Origin: Bacteroidetes bacterium QH_7_62_13 | GTDB lineage: Bacteria > Bacteroidota > Rhodothermia > Rhodothermales > Salinibacteraceae | Reading direction: 5' to 3' | Assembly (NCBI GenBank): GCA_003023365.1 | Contig: PXTG01000069.1 | Coordinates: forward strand, 5,473-38,600 | Length of the DNA stretch: 33,128 nt | Shown here: positions 1 to 9,598 of the stretch, piece by piece | How the letters are laid out: the number at the start of each line of letters is the position of its first letter | Numbering within the stretch: position 1 is the stretch's first letter | The notes under the pieces: generated by a model | The model's database searches: none | Seen by the model: the letters and a program-made list of their open reading frames with translations, nothing else | What the model was told of the DNA's origin: nothing | Made by a program: the position numbers and the translations under genes

Positions 1-309
1 CCTTCTCTCGACAGGGAGAGACGGCGAGGTCGGTAGGCGCAGTTGCAATTCCCAAAAGGGGGTCGCAGGTGTCGGTTGGTAGCCCCCGCCCGGGTCATCG
101 CTCGTGCTCGATCCGATATCTCCCTGCGAAACAACGGCACCGAGGTTCGAGACGCTCTCGTGGATGTTGATGTAGCCGTCAACGTCTTCGCCATCGTCCG
201 GGAGTGGGTCGAGGGAGGCGTTGACGAACGTACTGCTCCGGGCCTCCCCGTCGGGGTCCGGGGGGCCGTATTTGTGTCCGCTTTCATTGACGAGGCCCGC
301 GCTGCCCAC
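1..309 (-). CDS. Possible CHRD-like protein fragment, runs off the left edge
   Basis: The minus strand from a GTG at 309 down to position 1 is open and reads like a real halophile protein: acidic, with a stretch [10 protein letters not shown] followed by [11 protein letters not shown]. This resembles the end of CHRD-type secreted domains, where a 'YVNVH.S..LGT..AQGDIG' ending is common; that match is from memory. No signal peptide or start of the domain is seen, and upstream the frame runs into the start of the carboxylase gene, so it is either a 5'-truncated relic or the wrong reading. The stop, if any, lies outside the window. There is no competing plus-strand gene of good quality here. Confidence 0.3.
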   Translation of the reverse strand, partial: MGSAGLVNESGHKYGPPDPDGEARSSTFVNASLDPLPDDGEDVDGYINIHESVSNLGAVVSQGDIGSSTSDDPGGGYQPTPATPFWELQLRLPTSPSLPVERR

Positions 310-365
310 TACTTTCAGGAAATGACCCTCGCCCCAGTCTCTTTTGCACGATTCCTGTCCGCCAC

Positions 366-1949
366 ATGAGTACCGACGCCGCCGCGTCCGCCGAAGCGAC
401 CCACCGCGAGCTGTACGATGCCCTGCAGCGCCGCCGCGAAGAGGCGGCCAAGGGAGGGGGGGAGGAGCGCATCGAGCGCCAGCATGAAAAGGACAAGCTC
501 ACCGCCCGCGAGCGTCTCAACATTCTCCTCGACGACGGGTCGTTCGAAGAATTGGGCACGTTCGTACGGCACCAGGAAACGAGCTTTGGTCTGGACGAGA
601 ACCGGCCGTACGGCGACGGGGTGGTCACCGGCTACGGCACGATCCACGGGCGCCTCGTCTACGTCTTCAGTCAGGACTTTACCGTGTACGGCGGCTCATT
701 GGGTCGGGCCCACGCCGACAAGATCGTGAACGTGATGGAGAAGGCCCTGGAAAACGGGGCGCCGCTGATCGGCCTCAACGACAGTGGGGGGGCGCGCATT
801 CAGGAAGGCGTCAAATCGCTCGGTGGGTACGCCGATATCTTTAAGCTCAACACCGATGCGTCCGGCGTCATTCCGCAGATTTCGGCCATCATGGGCCCGT
901 GCGCCGGGGGGGCCGTCTACAGTCCGGCCATTACCGACTTTACCTTCATGGTGGAGGACACGAGCTACATGTTCGTGACGGGGCCGCACGTGGTGAAGAC
1001 CGTCACGCAGGAGGACGTAACGGCGGGAGAGCTCGGCGGGGCACGCACCCACGCGACCAAGAGTGGCGTGAGCCACGTCACCTGCAAGAATGACGTGGAC
1101 TGCCTCAATCGCATCCGTAAACTTCTGAGCTACCTCCCGCAAAACTGCGAGGAGGACCCGCCCCGCACGCCCCGCGAGGAGGGGACGAGCGCGATGGACA
1201 GCGATGCGCTCGACACCCTGGTGCCGGAAGATCCGAACCAGCCCTACGACATGCGCGACGTGATCCGGCACATCGTGGACGCGGAGGACTTCTTCGAAAT
1301 CCAGCCCGACTTCGGCGAAAACCTGATCACCGGGTTCTCCCGGATCGGCGGCCGCCCCATCGGCATCGTGGCCAATCAGCCCGCTGTGCTGGCCGGTGTG
1401 CTCGACATCGACTCGTCGGTAAAAGGGGCGCGCTTCGTGCGCTTCTGCGACGCGTTCAACGTGCCCATCCTCGTTTTTGAGGACGTGCCCGGTTTCTTGC
1501 CCGGCACCGATCAAGAATGGAACGGCATCATCAAGGAGGGCGCGAAGCTGTTGTATGCGTTCTGCGAGGCCACGGTCCCCCGCATCACCGTCATCACGCG
1601 CAAGGCGTACGGCGGGGCCTACGACGTCATGAACTCCAAGCACATCGGCGGCGATCTCAACTTTGCGTGGCCCACCGCCGAGGTGGCCGTGATGGGGCCG
1701 AAGAGTGCCGTCGAGATCATCTACCGCGACGAGTTGAAAGAGGCCGACGATCCGGAGGCGGCCAAAGACGAGTTCGTCGACCAGTACCGGGAAAAGTTTG
1801 CCAACCCGTACGTGGCGGCCGAGTACGGCTATGTCGATGACGTGATCAGGCCCAGCGAAACGCGCGACCGACTCATCCGCGGCTTCGACATGCTCGAGAA
1901 TAAAGTCGTGAATAACCCGCCGAAGAAGCACGGAAACGTCCCGCTGTAG
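366..1949 (+). CDS. pccB: Acyl-CoA (propionyl-CoA) carboxylase, carboxyltransferase beta subunit
   Basis: This is the biotin-dependent carboxyltransferase subunit that moves carboxyl from carboxybiotin to an acyl-CoA, most likely propionyl-CoA, giving methylmalonyl-CoA. The 527 residues match the usual 510-540 and hold both crotonase-like halves. The N half has [10 protein letters not shown] (139-148) and [12 protein letters not shown] (177-188), which form an oxyanion hole and CoA site. The C half has AYGGAYDVM (414-422) followed by the SKHIGGDLN and [11 protein letters not shown] blocks. Asp420 in AYDVM sits where, to my knowledge, Asp favours propionyl-CoA and Ile favours acetyl-CoA in actinobacterial enzymes. 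The ATG at 366 has no Shine-Dalgarno, as is usual in this group. The biotin carboxylase/carrier alpha subunit is not in the window. The gene converges on the kinase that follows. Confidence 0.95.
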   Translation: MSTDAAASAEATHRELYDALQRRREEAAKGGGEERIERQHEKDKLTARERLNILLDDGSFEELGTFVRHQETSFGLDENRPYGDGVVTGYGTIHGRLVYVFSQDFTVYGGSLGRAHADKIVNVMEKALENGAPLIGLNDSGGARIQEGVKSLGGYADIFKLNTDASGVIPQISAIMGPCAGGAVYSPAITDFTFMVEDTSYMFVTGPHVVKTVTQEDVTAGELGGARTHATKSGVSHVTCKNDVDCLNRIRKLLSYLPQNCEEDPPRTPREEGTSAMDSDALDTLVPEDPNQPYDMRDVIRHIVDAEDFFEIQPDFGENLITGFSRIGGRPIGIVANQPAVLAGVLDIDSSVKGARFVRFCDAFNVPILVFEDVPGFLPGTDQEWNGIIKEGAKLLYAFCEATVPRITVITRKAYGGAYDVMNSKHIGGDLNFAWPTAEVAVMGPKSAVEIIYRDELKEADDPEAAKDEFVDQYREKFANPYVAAEYGYVDDVIRPSETRDRLIRGFDMLENKVVNNPPKKHGNVPL

Positions 1950-1999
1950 AGGCCGCCGCGCTCGGATTGATCCCTTTGGAGAACGTCGCAGGGGGCTCC

Positions 2000-4900
2000 T
2001 TACTCCTCGGCCGTGGGGGAGAATGCCTCCCCGGCGTCTGCCGCTCCGGGGGAGGAAAGAATCTCGGCGAGATCTTCCTGCTGAACCGGCTTGCTGAGAA
2101 AGGCGTCCATGCCCGCCTCCCGGCAGCGCTCTCCCGGCAGCGCTCGCGGTCGTCTTCCATCACGGCGGCGGTGAGGGCCACGATGTAGGGCTGGTCGTCG
2201 GCGGATCGCTCCTCGCGAATTCGCCGTGTGGCCTCCAACCCATCCATCTCCGGCATCTGCACGTCCATCAGCACCACGTCGTACGTCCGGTTCCGGAGGG
2301 AGTCCAGTGCCTCGACGCCATTTTCGACCAGCTCGACCTCGTGCCCCATTTTTTCCAGGACGTGCATGGCCATCTTCTGATTGACGCCATTGTCCTCCGC
2401 GAGAAGAACCGTCCGGGACGGGTGGTCGGGGACGTTGGTCGTCGTCGATTCGCGGTCCGGTTTTGCCTCGACGGCTAGTACCTTCGAAACCGTTTCGTAG
2501 AGGCTCGACTGCTTCACCGGTTTGTGGAGCCACGCCGCGTACTCGCTGTCGAGCGACGCATCCTGTCGGTGAATCGAACTCAGCATTACGATGGGGAAGT
2601 CGGCGACGTCCCGGTCTCGAAGCCGATCAACGAGGGTTGGGCCGTCCATCTCGGGCATCTGAACGTCAAAGATTCCGATGTCGTACGGGCAGTCGTCGCC
2701 GTTGAGATGGTTGAGGACCTCCTCCCCGGAGGAGAAGATTGTAATCTCCATTCCGAACTGCTGCATGAGCTGCCGCAGAAGCTTTCGGTTGGTCTCGATG
2801 TCGTCGACGGCAAGCACGTGTTTGCCCTCCAGGGAGAGATCGTAATCCTCCAAACTGATCTGTTCCTGGGAACCCCCCGTCTCCGCCTCCGCCCGAATCG
2901 TGAAGTGGAACGTTGAGCCTACGCCCACTTCGCTCTCGACCCAGATCTCTCCCCCCATCGCCTCTACGAGCTGTTGACAGATGGAGAGGCCGAGACCGGT
3001 GCCGCCGTGCTTACGGGTCGTCGACGCATCCGCCTGCGTGAACGAATCGAAGAGGTCCGCCCGTTTTTCTTCCGGAATGCCGATCCCCGTATCCCGCACC
3101 CTGAAATGCAGTTCGTAGGTCCCATTCGTTTTCTCCGGGGCCGAGGCCACGTCAATGTGGATGGTCACCTCCCCTTCCTCGGTAAACTTGACGGCATTGG
3201 ACAGCAGGTTGAGGAGGATTTGTCGAAGCCGTGTCTCGTCGGACCGAATGGCCGTCGGCACGTCTTCGTCGACCAGGTAGGTCATCTCCACCCCTTTCTC
3301 CGACGCCCTCTTCGCAAGAGAGTCGAGGGTCTCTTCTACGCATCCCTGGATCCGGACGGGCCGTTCTTCGAGCTCGACCTTTCCGGCGTCGAGCTTCGAA
3401 AAGTCCAGAATGTCGTTGATGAGCGACAACAGCGTGTCTCCGCTATTCCGAATGGCCTCGACAAACTCCCGCTGTTCGGTGGACAGGTCGGTATCGTTGA
3501 GCAGGTCGGCGAACCCAATGACCCCGTTCATGGGCGTACGGATTTCGTGGCTCATGTTGGCCAGGAACTGGCTTTTGGTCTTCGCGGCCGCCAGGGCCTC
3601 TTCACGGGCCTCTTCGAGCTCCGCGTTTGTCTCTTGAAGCTTCTCGTTGGCGGACTGGAGTTCCTGGGTCCGTTTGTCGACTTTTTCCTCAAGCAGCTCC
3701 TGCCGCCGCTTCAACGCCCAGGTGCGCCAACGAATCACGCCGAGGATGGCCCCGAGAAGGCCCACCACGCATAGAACGTAGAACCACGTCGTCTGCCAGA
3801 ACGGAGGGGTGATGGTGAAGGTGAAGGTCGCCGGTTTTCTGCTCCACACCCCGTCACTGTTGGCTGCCCTTACCTTGAAGGTGTACGAGCCGGGCGGGAT
3901 GTTGGCGTAGGTTGCCTGTCGGCGGCTCGTTTTAGAAGTCCACCCGCTGTCGACGCCCTCAAGCTTGTACTGGTAGGTGACCTTCTCGGGGGCCGCAAAG
4001 CTCAGCCCTACGAAGCGGAAGGTGAGGTGGTCTTTCTCGTAGGGAAGTCGCAGGCCGGTTGGCAAATTCTCCCAGGCCGTTCGGCCGTCTGAGTACTTCT
4101 CCCAGTCCGGCGCCTCCGAAAAGAGACGGATATCCGTGATGTGGGGGCGAGGGGGAGCGTCGTTGAGACGGTCATCGGAGGTGTTGTAGCGAGTGAGTCC
4201 TCCGGCGGTGCCAAACCAGATGTGCTCGCCCGAGGCCTGGTACGCGGCGTGTGAACTTGCTTCAACCCCGAGGAAGCCGTCCTTCTTGTCGTAGGTTCGG
4301 ATGGAGACGGTTCCCGCTTCGCGGTACGCGTCTGCGTCCAGGCGATTCAATCCTTTTCCTGTGCCCACCCACAGGTAGCCGCTTTGATCGAGAAGGAGGA
4401 AGTACACGCTGTTGTCGATGAGTCCGTCCTCCCTTGAGATGCGCCGGAGAGAATCGGACTGAGGGGGCTTGATGTACACCCCGTTCCTGGTTCCGATCCA
4501 GGCGTAGCCCGCCGAGTCGACTTCAATGCCCGCCGTCCGCGGGCTTCCTGCAATCTGGGAGCTTGCGTCAAGAAAGGAGAAGGAGGTACCGTCGAATCGG
4601 TCCACCCCCTTCTGGTGGCCGATCCACAGCCGTCCTTGGGGGCCGGTCTCTACCGTTCGGATTGTATTTTCCGAAAGGCCGTCTTCTTTGGTGTATCGGG
4701 TGAACGTGTCGCCGTCGTAGCGAATGAGTCCGTCATATGTTGCGATCCAGTAGACCCCCGACCGATGCTCGATGATTTCAAAGACAGCCCCCATGGGATT
4801 ATCATTGATCCGTTGGTGGGCGGTGAGCGTCTGTCCATCCTGCACGAAGAGGCCCCCCTGCGAGCCAATGAGCAGGGAGTCTCCGCCCGCGTGGTGAAGG

Positions 4901-6126
4901 GCGTACGGGGTTCCGTCGAGCGTATCCTGGGTCCAGACCTTCGAAAACGAGGTGCCGTCGTAACGGTTGACGCCGTCCTGGGTAGCGACCCAGAGATCGT
5001 TGCCCGGGCCCTCGGTCATTCTCCAGACAACGCTGTGGGACAACCCGTCGTCCGTGGTGAAATGATCGAAAGGGTTCGGCGTGTATTTGTAGAGTCCGTC
5101 CAGGTTGGTCCCGATCCACAAATTGTCCTCGCGATCCAGGTGGAGAGCGCGGATCGACGTTTCTTTCAACTCGGAGGTGACGGGTTGCGCCTCGCCGTCT
5201 GCGTACTGGTAGAGTCCCCTATGGGTCGCGATCCACGCAGGCCCCCCAGGCGTACGCTGGACATCGTAGACTCTCAGGCTATCTAGCCCGGGAAGGCGTC
5301 TGTATTGGGTCCCGTCGTGCCGGTAGATGCTCTGTTCCGTCTCGATCCAGAGGGTGCCGTCGTCCTCGACAGAAAGGGCATAGACGGTCTCGGCGGGAAA
5401 CCCGTCCGTTGAGTCAATACGGGTGGGGGTTTCTCCGTCGTATCGGTAGAGGCCGTCCAGCGTCCCAATCCAGAGCGTATCGCCATGGGAGGCGAGGGCC
5501 GGGACGTCGGCGTTCGAGAGGGAGTCGGCGGCCAGCGGTTGGAAGTCAGTGCCGGTATAGGAGAATACCCCTTGGGAGGTGCCGAACCATACCCGCCCAC
5601 CCGGTCCCTCAGAGATCGCTTGAATGCCATTGGAGGCTCGCGTGCTATCCCCAGCGAAAGACTGGAGGGAACGCCCGTCGTAGGCGGCAAGTCCCCCCTT
5701 CGTCCCGAACCAGAGGGTCCCGGTACGGTCCTCGTGGAGGACGTCCACACTGTTGCTGGGAAGCCCGTCTTCCACGGTAAATTGCTTGAAGGTGTGCCCG
5801 TCAAATCGAGCCGCGCCGCCGCCAAAGAAGCCGAGCCAGAGATATCCCCGCTTGTCTTGCGTGATGTCGATCACCTGAGACTGCGGCAGTCCACCCTCAA
5901 ACGAGAAAGACTCAAGGTAGCGCTGCTGGGCGTGCGAGGAAGCAGGCGCGAACACAGGTGCCGCAGCGAGGAGGCTCGCCAGGAAAAGAAGGCGGGGAAA
6001 AAGGAAATGTCGGGCAGGTGTGGACAAGGTCCGATCCGCTCGGGGGCGGGATTGGTATGGGTCTATACGTCTCTCCGTTTGGGCAAACACTGTACCGAAG
6101 TCTTTTGGATGTCGTGAGGGATCCAT
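2000..6126 (-). CDS. Hybrid sensor histidine kinase with Reg_prop propeller, frameshifted in the last receiver
   Basis: This is a membrane-anchored one-protein phosphorelay like the Bacteroidota hybrid two-component systems. In order it has a signal-like segment (about residues 40-67), 14 Reg_prop blades of the form LWxGTxxGLxRYDG (about 70-650), a Y_Y_Y domain, one transmembrane helix (about 776-798), a coiled coil, HisKA with [12 protein letters not shown] (His860), HATPase ([16 protein letters not shown]), a receiver with Asp1154 and a second receiver with Asp1288. There is no AraC-type DNA-binding domain, so the output is phosphotransfer to an unseen partner. At residue 1327 a 14-bp duplication shifts the frame. 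The proper end ([12 protein letters not shown] then stop at 2000) is in another frame, while the frame as read runs on to 1873 into the carboxylase gene. The ATG at 6126 gives a long pre-signal tail; GTG at residue 14 or TTG at residue 33 could be the real start. Confidence 0.85.
2117..2144 (-). repeat. Perfect 14-bp tandem duplication causing a frameshift
   Basis: Two exact head-to-tail copies of ctcccggcagcgct lie at 2117-2130 and 2131-2144. Removing one copy restores the reading [18 protein letters not shown], the normal end of a receiver domain with its conserved lysine. With both copies the frame shifts by two and the protein ends in an unrelated arginine- and proline-rich tail. It could be a slippage mutation, a phase-variable switch or a sequencing error. 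Confidence 0.9.
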
Positions 6127-6429
6127 CCTGGCAGTAGAATGGGTGGATCGTGTCTAGATCTTCAACGGCAAGCAGGGGGGGCTTCATCTCGACATCGACC
6201 AGCATCGAAAAATCGCACCCTGCGACAAATGAACGATGCGGTCGGGAAACTGAACGGGGCCGTTTTTCCCATCCGTATGAGTTGGTCGTCCGGATGCGGT
6301 CGCGTTGACGATGTCACCGGACGAAGGAACAATCCGTCGGACAGTTGTCGGAGCCCCAAATTGGGAGGGCGTGTCACGTTCAAGTCTTCACTGCGCAAGT
6401 GGATAGAGTATTGAGGATGCGCGAAGGAG

Positions 6430-6955
6430 CAGTAAACCCTCCGGCTTCAGCCGGGGGATTTGAACCGGTCGATTCTGGGCTCCTTCGCAGCGGGAATGCG
6501 AGTTCAAAACGAGCATTCTCTCCGAAACCGCTTCGGCCTAATTCGGTGTTGCAGAACAGCTCTTTAACGTGGTAATCAGTTGGCTCCCAATGTGTTGGGA
6601 ACGTGGTAAAACCACGCATTCATTTGCCCGAAGGGCCGGTAGGCAGGCGGCAATGTGGAAGCGTCTATCGTTTTCCGACCGCGCTCCGGTGAACCTGTCG
6701 GTTCGTCGGCAGGGAGAAGTGAAGGCTTCTCCAGACCGGAGCCTCGGCCCAGTGGCACGTGACGGCTGTCGGTGCCAAGAGCAGGAAGTAGGTCGGGCAA
6801 GAACCGACAGGTTCTACAGCTCGTCTACCCGGTGTCATGAGCATCAAATACAGTGCAACTCGCGGAGCAAGCGTAAGGCCCAAAGCGAAAGCTAGTGGCA
6901 GCGTGTGTAGAGCGCGAAGAATCTCCCGGCTTTATGCCGGGGCGGAAGTCACCCA
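6430..6955 (+). mobile_element. Possible relic of an IS200/IS605-type element
   Basis: A hairpin at 6438-6457 (CCTCCGGC, loop TTCA, GCCGGGGG) and another at 6925-6941 (CCCGGC, loop TTTAT, GCCGGG) frame about 500 bp. The second sits in the context gaatctcccggc...gccgggg.ggaagtc, which resembles the right end of IS200/IS605 elements and the 3' end of the TnpB guide RNA (omega RNA). No TnpA or TnpB motif (zinc ribbon, RuvC residues) can be read between them. If real, it is a non-autonomous or decayed copy. The assignment rests on end-hairpin resemblance alone. Confidence 0.35.
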
Positions 6956-6961
6956 CCTGCC

Positions 6962-6995
6962 CGTAGATCGGACAGTATCCGTCCGTAAATCTACG
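6962..6995. other. Stable bulged hairpin
   Basis: CGTAGAT-CGGAC pairs with GTCCG-(TAA)-ATCTACG, giving 12 base pairs with one three-base bulge and a seven-base loop. There is no following T run, so it is not an intrinsic terminator. It lies 20 bp beyond the possible element end at 6941. Confidence 0.5.
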
Positions 6996-7291
6996 ACTGC
7001 GGTCCAGATACACCGGTTCTGAATTGGCTTGACCGTTCGACGAATCGGTTACCGGCAACTTTTTCCGGGAGCGTGACCGGAGGGCGACATCGAAGAGAAA
7101 ATCAGCCCGGTTCGACACGGCGTCTGAGTCTGATCTCCAGGATTACGTCTCTCCCTGCGACTCGTTTTATGCGACACCTCCGAACTGTCCACGGCGAGGG
7201 TTTCCCGGACTGGGTCTGCGGTCGATAACTGCTCAATGCGCCCTATGCCCAAACGGGGCAAGGCCGAAACGGACCGTTGTAGTCGACAAGC

Positions 7292-7328
7292 GAACAGTCT
7301 CCCAAATTGGGCAAATCCGAAACTGTTC
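7292..7328. other. Inverted repeat enclosing the CCCAAATTGGG palindrome
   Basis: GAACAGT (7292-7298) and ACTGTTC (7322-7328) are perfect inverted arms. Between them is an 11-base odd palindrome, CCCAAATTGGG. The right arm is followed by TTTGT. It may be a protein-binding site or a weak plus-strand terminator; the sequence does not decide. Confidence 0.4.
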
Positions 7329-7539
7329 TTTGTGCGAGCAGGTAGGTGGAATAGCGTTTGCGCTTCTGGTTGGCGCCGTCAATCGCGCAGCGAGAGGGGC
7401 CAGTGTATCGCGATGGGCTCCGGACAGACGGAGAGAGCGATGGCTCATTTGAGGGGCAGCGGTTCCATTTCGGCCGGGTTGTCCTTGCCGGTACGCTGCC
7501 TCCTTCGTAGTCCCCCCTCACAAGTGCTCCGCTCGGAGC

Positions 7540-7548
7540 AGGAGGTGA
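7540..7548 (+). promoter_or_regulatory. Strong Shine-Dalgarno for the lytic transglycosylase
   Basis: AGGAGGTGA matches the full anti-Shine-Dalgarno, with six bases between GGAGG and the ATG at 7552. This fixes the start of the gene and stands out, because most genes in the window show no such site. Confidence 0.85.
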
Positions 7549-7551
7549 CGC

Positions 7552-9174
7552 ATGACGAGGCGCACACTACTGATTACGGCTGCCCTTGCCGGACTTGTCC
7601 TTGCCGTCCTTTGGCAACAGTCGTCGCGCCGCCCAGCGGACCGCGAGACGTCTGGGCTGTCGGACGTGTTTGCGCTCGCGTCGGGCACGGACGTCCACGC
7701 CAATCCGCCGCCCTCGTCGGACTCTCTGTCTGAAGCGGAGATTCTACGTCACCTGGAACGGCTCCATCGCCTGCAGGCGGACCTCGCCCGGGCGCGAGCG
7801 GCCCGTGACGCCGACCGGGTGGAGCATCTGCTCGATACCGCCATCGGCACGCTCGGCCGCCTCCTGGAGCGGCCCCGGCTCGTCGAGCGCCCCCAATTTC
7901 GCCGGGCCTTCCATGCCCTGACGACCGCGTACCAGGTCCGCTACGGGGTGCCCGATACACTTCGCCTGCCGGAGGGGGAAATTTACAGTCTCCGGCGGGG
8001 GCTCTCCTCGGTGCTCAACCAGGAAGATCGTCCCTCAATCACGAAATCGCTCCCCGTCGATCTGCGGAACCAGAATCGCCCGGTGCCCCTCACGGTCAAT
8101 CGGCCGGTAAAGGAGACCATTTCCTTCCTGCTTGATCACAAGCAACAATACCTGTATCCGTGGCTCCGGCGGGCCTCTACCTACTTTCCGATGATCGAGC
8201 AGATTTTTGCCGAGGAGGGGGTGCCGGACGAGCTCAAGTATCTGGCCCTGGCCGAAAGTGGTCTCGATCCGCACGCACAGAGTCGGGCGCAGGCGGCGGG
8301 CATCTGGCAGTTCGTGGCCCGGACGGGACGCCAGTACGGGCTGACGGTCGATCCGTGGGTCGATGAGCGTCTCGACCCGGAAAAGTCGACCCGGGCGGCG
8401 GCTCGTCACCTGAAAGATCTCTATGATAAATTCGGGGACTGGCAGTTGGCGCTGGCCGGGTACAACTGCGATCCGGGCGTCGTGGAATACCACGCTCGGC
8501 AGTATCGAAAACGCACCGGCCGCGCGCCGTCGTTCTGGGACATTTACGACGATCTGCCGGAGGAGACGCGCAACTACGTGCCCCTCTTTACGGCCACGGC
8601 CATCATCACGTCGAATCCGACGACGTTCGATCTCAAGCGCGTACAGGCCGGCCCCCGCTACGCGTTCGATTACGTTCCGGTGGAGGTGGCCCTTCGATTA
8701 GATCAGCTCGCGCGTCTCGCAGAGGTTGAACCGAACCAGGTGCGTGCCCTCAACCCAGAACTTCGAAGCGATCGGTTGCCCCCATCCAACGCCCCGTACT
8801 ACGTGCGGCTGCCCTACGGAACCTACTCGACCTTCGCGTCCAACTACGCCGCTTTGCCCGAGGAAGAGCGACCGGAGACCCTTCAGCACGTTCTCCAATC
8901 GGGCGAGACGCCGGGCGAAGTGGCCCGGCGCTACCACGTCGACCGGACCGACCTTCTAACAGTCAATGAAACGAGCTATCCCGTCACTATGACGGCGGGG
9001 AAGGCCATTGCCACACCGGAAAAGACATACGAGGGCAACGCCCGCGTGGCTCAGAGCGCCGAGCACGAGCCCATCCGGGTTCAGTACGGCAGCCGAGCGG
9101 TCCGTTCCCTTGCCGCCAACCCACCCAGTGCCGGCCTGACGGCGTCCCTCACGTCGTCCGCGTCTGCCCCCTAG
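7552..9174 (+). CDS. LysM lytic murein transglycosylase (MltD-like)
   Basis: It cleaves the glycan strands of peptidoglycan to form 1,6-anhydromuramyl ends and acts in the periplasm or at the envelope. The 540 residues start with an uncleaved-looking membrane anchor or signal (residues 4-22). The SLT domain runs from about 220 to 350, with ALAESGLDP (catalytic Glu235), AAGIWQF and LALAGYNCDPG, which are family 1 transglycosylase motifs. Two LysM-like repeats follow (about 373-425 and 444-490; YDYVPVE... and LQHVLQSGETPGEVA), which would bind glycan. The order SLT then LysM is that of MltD. The start is supported by a perfect Shine-Dalgarno. The gene stands alone and points towards the convergent sdh operon. 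Rejected alternative: a phage lysin, since there is no phage context. Confidence 0.9.
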   Translation: MTRRTLLITAALAGLVLAVLWQQSSRRPADRETSGLSDVFALASGTDVHANPPPSSDSLSEAEILRHLERLHRLQADLARARAARDADRVEHLLDTAIGTLGRLLERPRLVERPQFRRAFHALTTAYQVRYGVPDTLRLPEGEIYSLRRGLSSVLNQEDRPSITKSLPVDLRNQNRPVPLTVNRPVKETISFLLDHKQQYLYPWLRRASTYFPMIEQIFAEEGVPDELKYLALAESGLDPHAQSRAQAAGIWQFVARTGRQYGLTVDPWVDERLDPEKSTRAAARHLKDLYDKFGDWQLALAGYNCDPGVVEYHARQYRKRTGRAPSFWDIYDDLPEETRNYVPLFTATAIITSNPTTFDLKRVQAGPRYAFDYVPVEVALRLDQLARLAEVEPNQVRALNPELRSDRLPPSNAPYYVRLPYGTYSTFASNYAALPEEERPETLQHVLQSGETPGEVARRYHVDRTDLLTVNETSYPVTMTAGKAIATPEKTYEGNARVAQSAEHEPIRVQYGSRAVRSLAANPPSAGLTASLTSSASAP

Positions 9175-9299
9175 ATCGGAGAATACCGAGTTCCCTTTGC
9201 GGAGAAGAGATAGCCCGAACGGGTTGTGTTGAGATGCTCGTCCCTGAATCAGTATCTTAGCGGGCGCGCACATTCCCAACCACAATTCGCTTTGATCCC

Positions 9300-9461
9300 G
9301 TGGCTAACTCATCGATTCGCAGCCTCGGCCTCCGCTTGCTCGGGCTCTGGCTTCTCCTGCACGCCTTCATTGATCTCTTCAACCTCTCGTTTCAGTACCA
9401 GAGTCTCGTCTTGACGGTGCTGGCATTGGTGACGGGTGTTCTCCTCATTGTAGGGAGTTGA
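9300..9461 (+). CDS. Small hydrophobic membrane protein, 53 residues
   Basis: From GTG 9300 to TGA 9461 the frame encodes a short peptide with two hydrophobic stretches: LGLRLLGLWLLLHAFIDLF, then a polar FQYQS turn, then LVLTVLALVTGVLLIVG. This is typical of a two-helix inner-membrane hairpin. The frame is closed by a TAG at 9258, so GTG is the only conventional start. It follows the transglycosylase by 125 bp on the same strand and is followed by the terminator at 9537. Function is unknown. The regular alternation of helices and turn makes chance unlikely, but no homologue can be named. Confidence 0.55.
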   Translation: MANSSIRSLGLRLLGLWLLLHAFIDLFNLSFQYQSLVLTVLALVTGVLLIVGS

Positions 9462-9536
9462 GTCGCCTCGTTCCTCTCCTTTACGCCCCGACAACGTGAG
9501 GTGAGGGCTTTTTACGCACAGACGGTCCCAAAAAAG

Positions 9537-9574
9537 AAAACGCCCTGCCCGGAACGTCCGGCGCAGGGCGTTTT
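9537..9574 (-). terminator. Strong intrinsic terminator of the sdh operon, probably bidirectional
   Basis: AAAACGCCCTGC pairs perfectly with GCAGGGCGTTTT, and CCGGA pairs with TCCGG inside, around loop ACG. Read on the minus strand it is followed by a T-rich tract (TTTTCTTTTTT), as expected for the end of sdhB 24 bp upstream. Read on the plus strand only TTTT follows, so it may also stop transcripts from the transglycosylase side. Confidence 0.9.
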
Positions 9575-9598
9575 GACGTTGGAACGAGGCGGTGTCGA

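Larger units (their letters stand above)
6127..7539. other. Gene-free 1.4-kb region rich in hairpins
   Basis: No open frame here looks like a protein; the available ones are short, rich in arginine and serine, and lack recognisable motifs. The stretch holds two similar GC-rich hairpins about 500 bp apart, two further hairpins at 6962-6995 and 7292-7328, and two copies of the odd palindrome CCCAAATTGGG (6355-6365 and 7301-7311). It lies between the start of the propeller kinase and the start of the lytic transglycosylase, which are divergent, so promoters for both should be here. I could not identify a convincing -33/-7 pair. Confidence 0.6.

Noticed and set aside
696-1931. A 411-codon frame antisense to the acyl-CoA carboxylase
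   Set aside because: No domain motifs; composition of a codon-shadow. The plus strand carries all carboxyltransferase motifs.
1873-1999. The C-terminal tail of the propeller kinase as read in the unshifted frame
   Set aside because: It overlaps the carboxylase gene antisense and is out of frame with the true receiver ending; it is a product of the 14-bp duplication.
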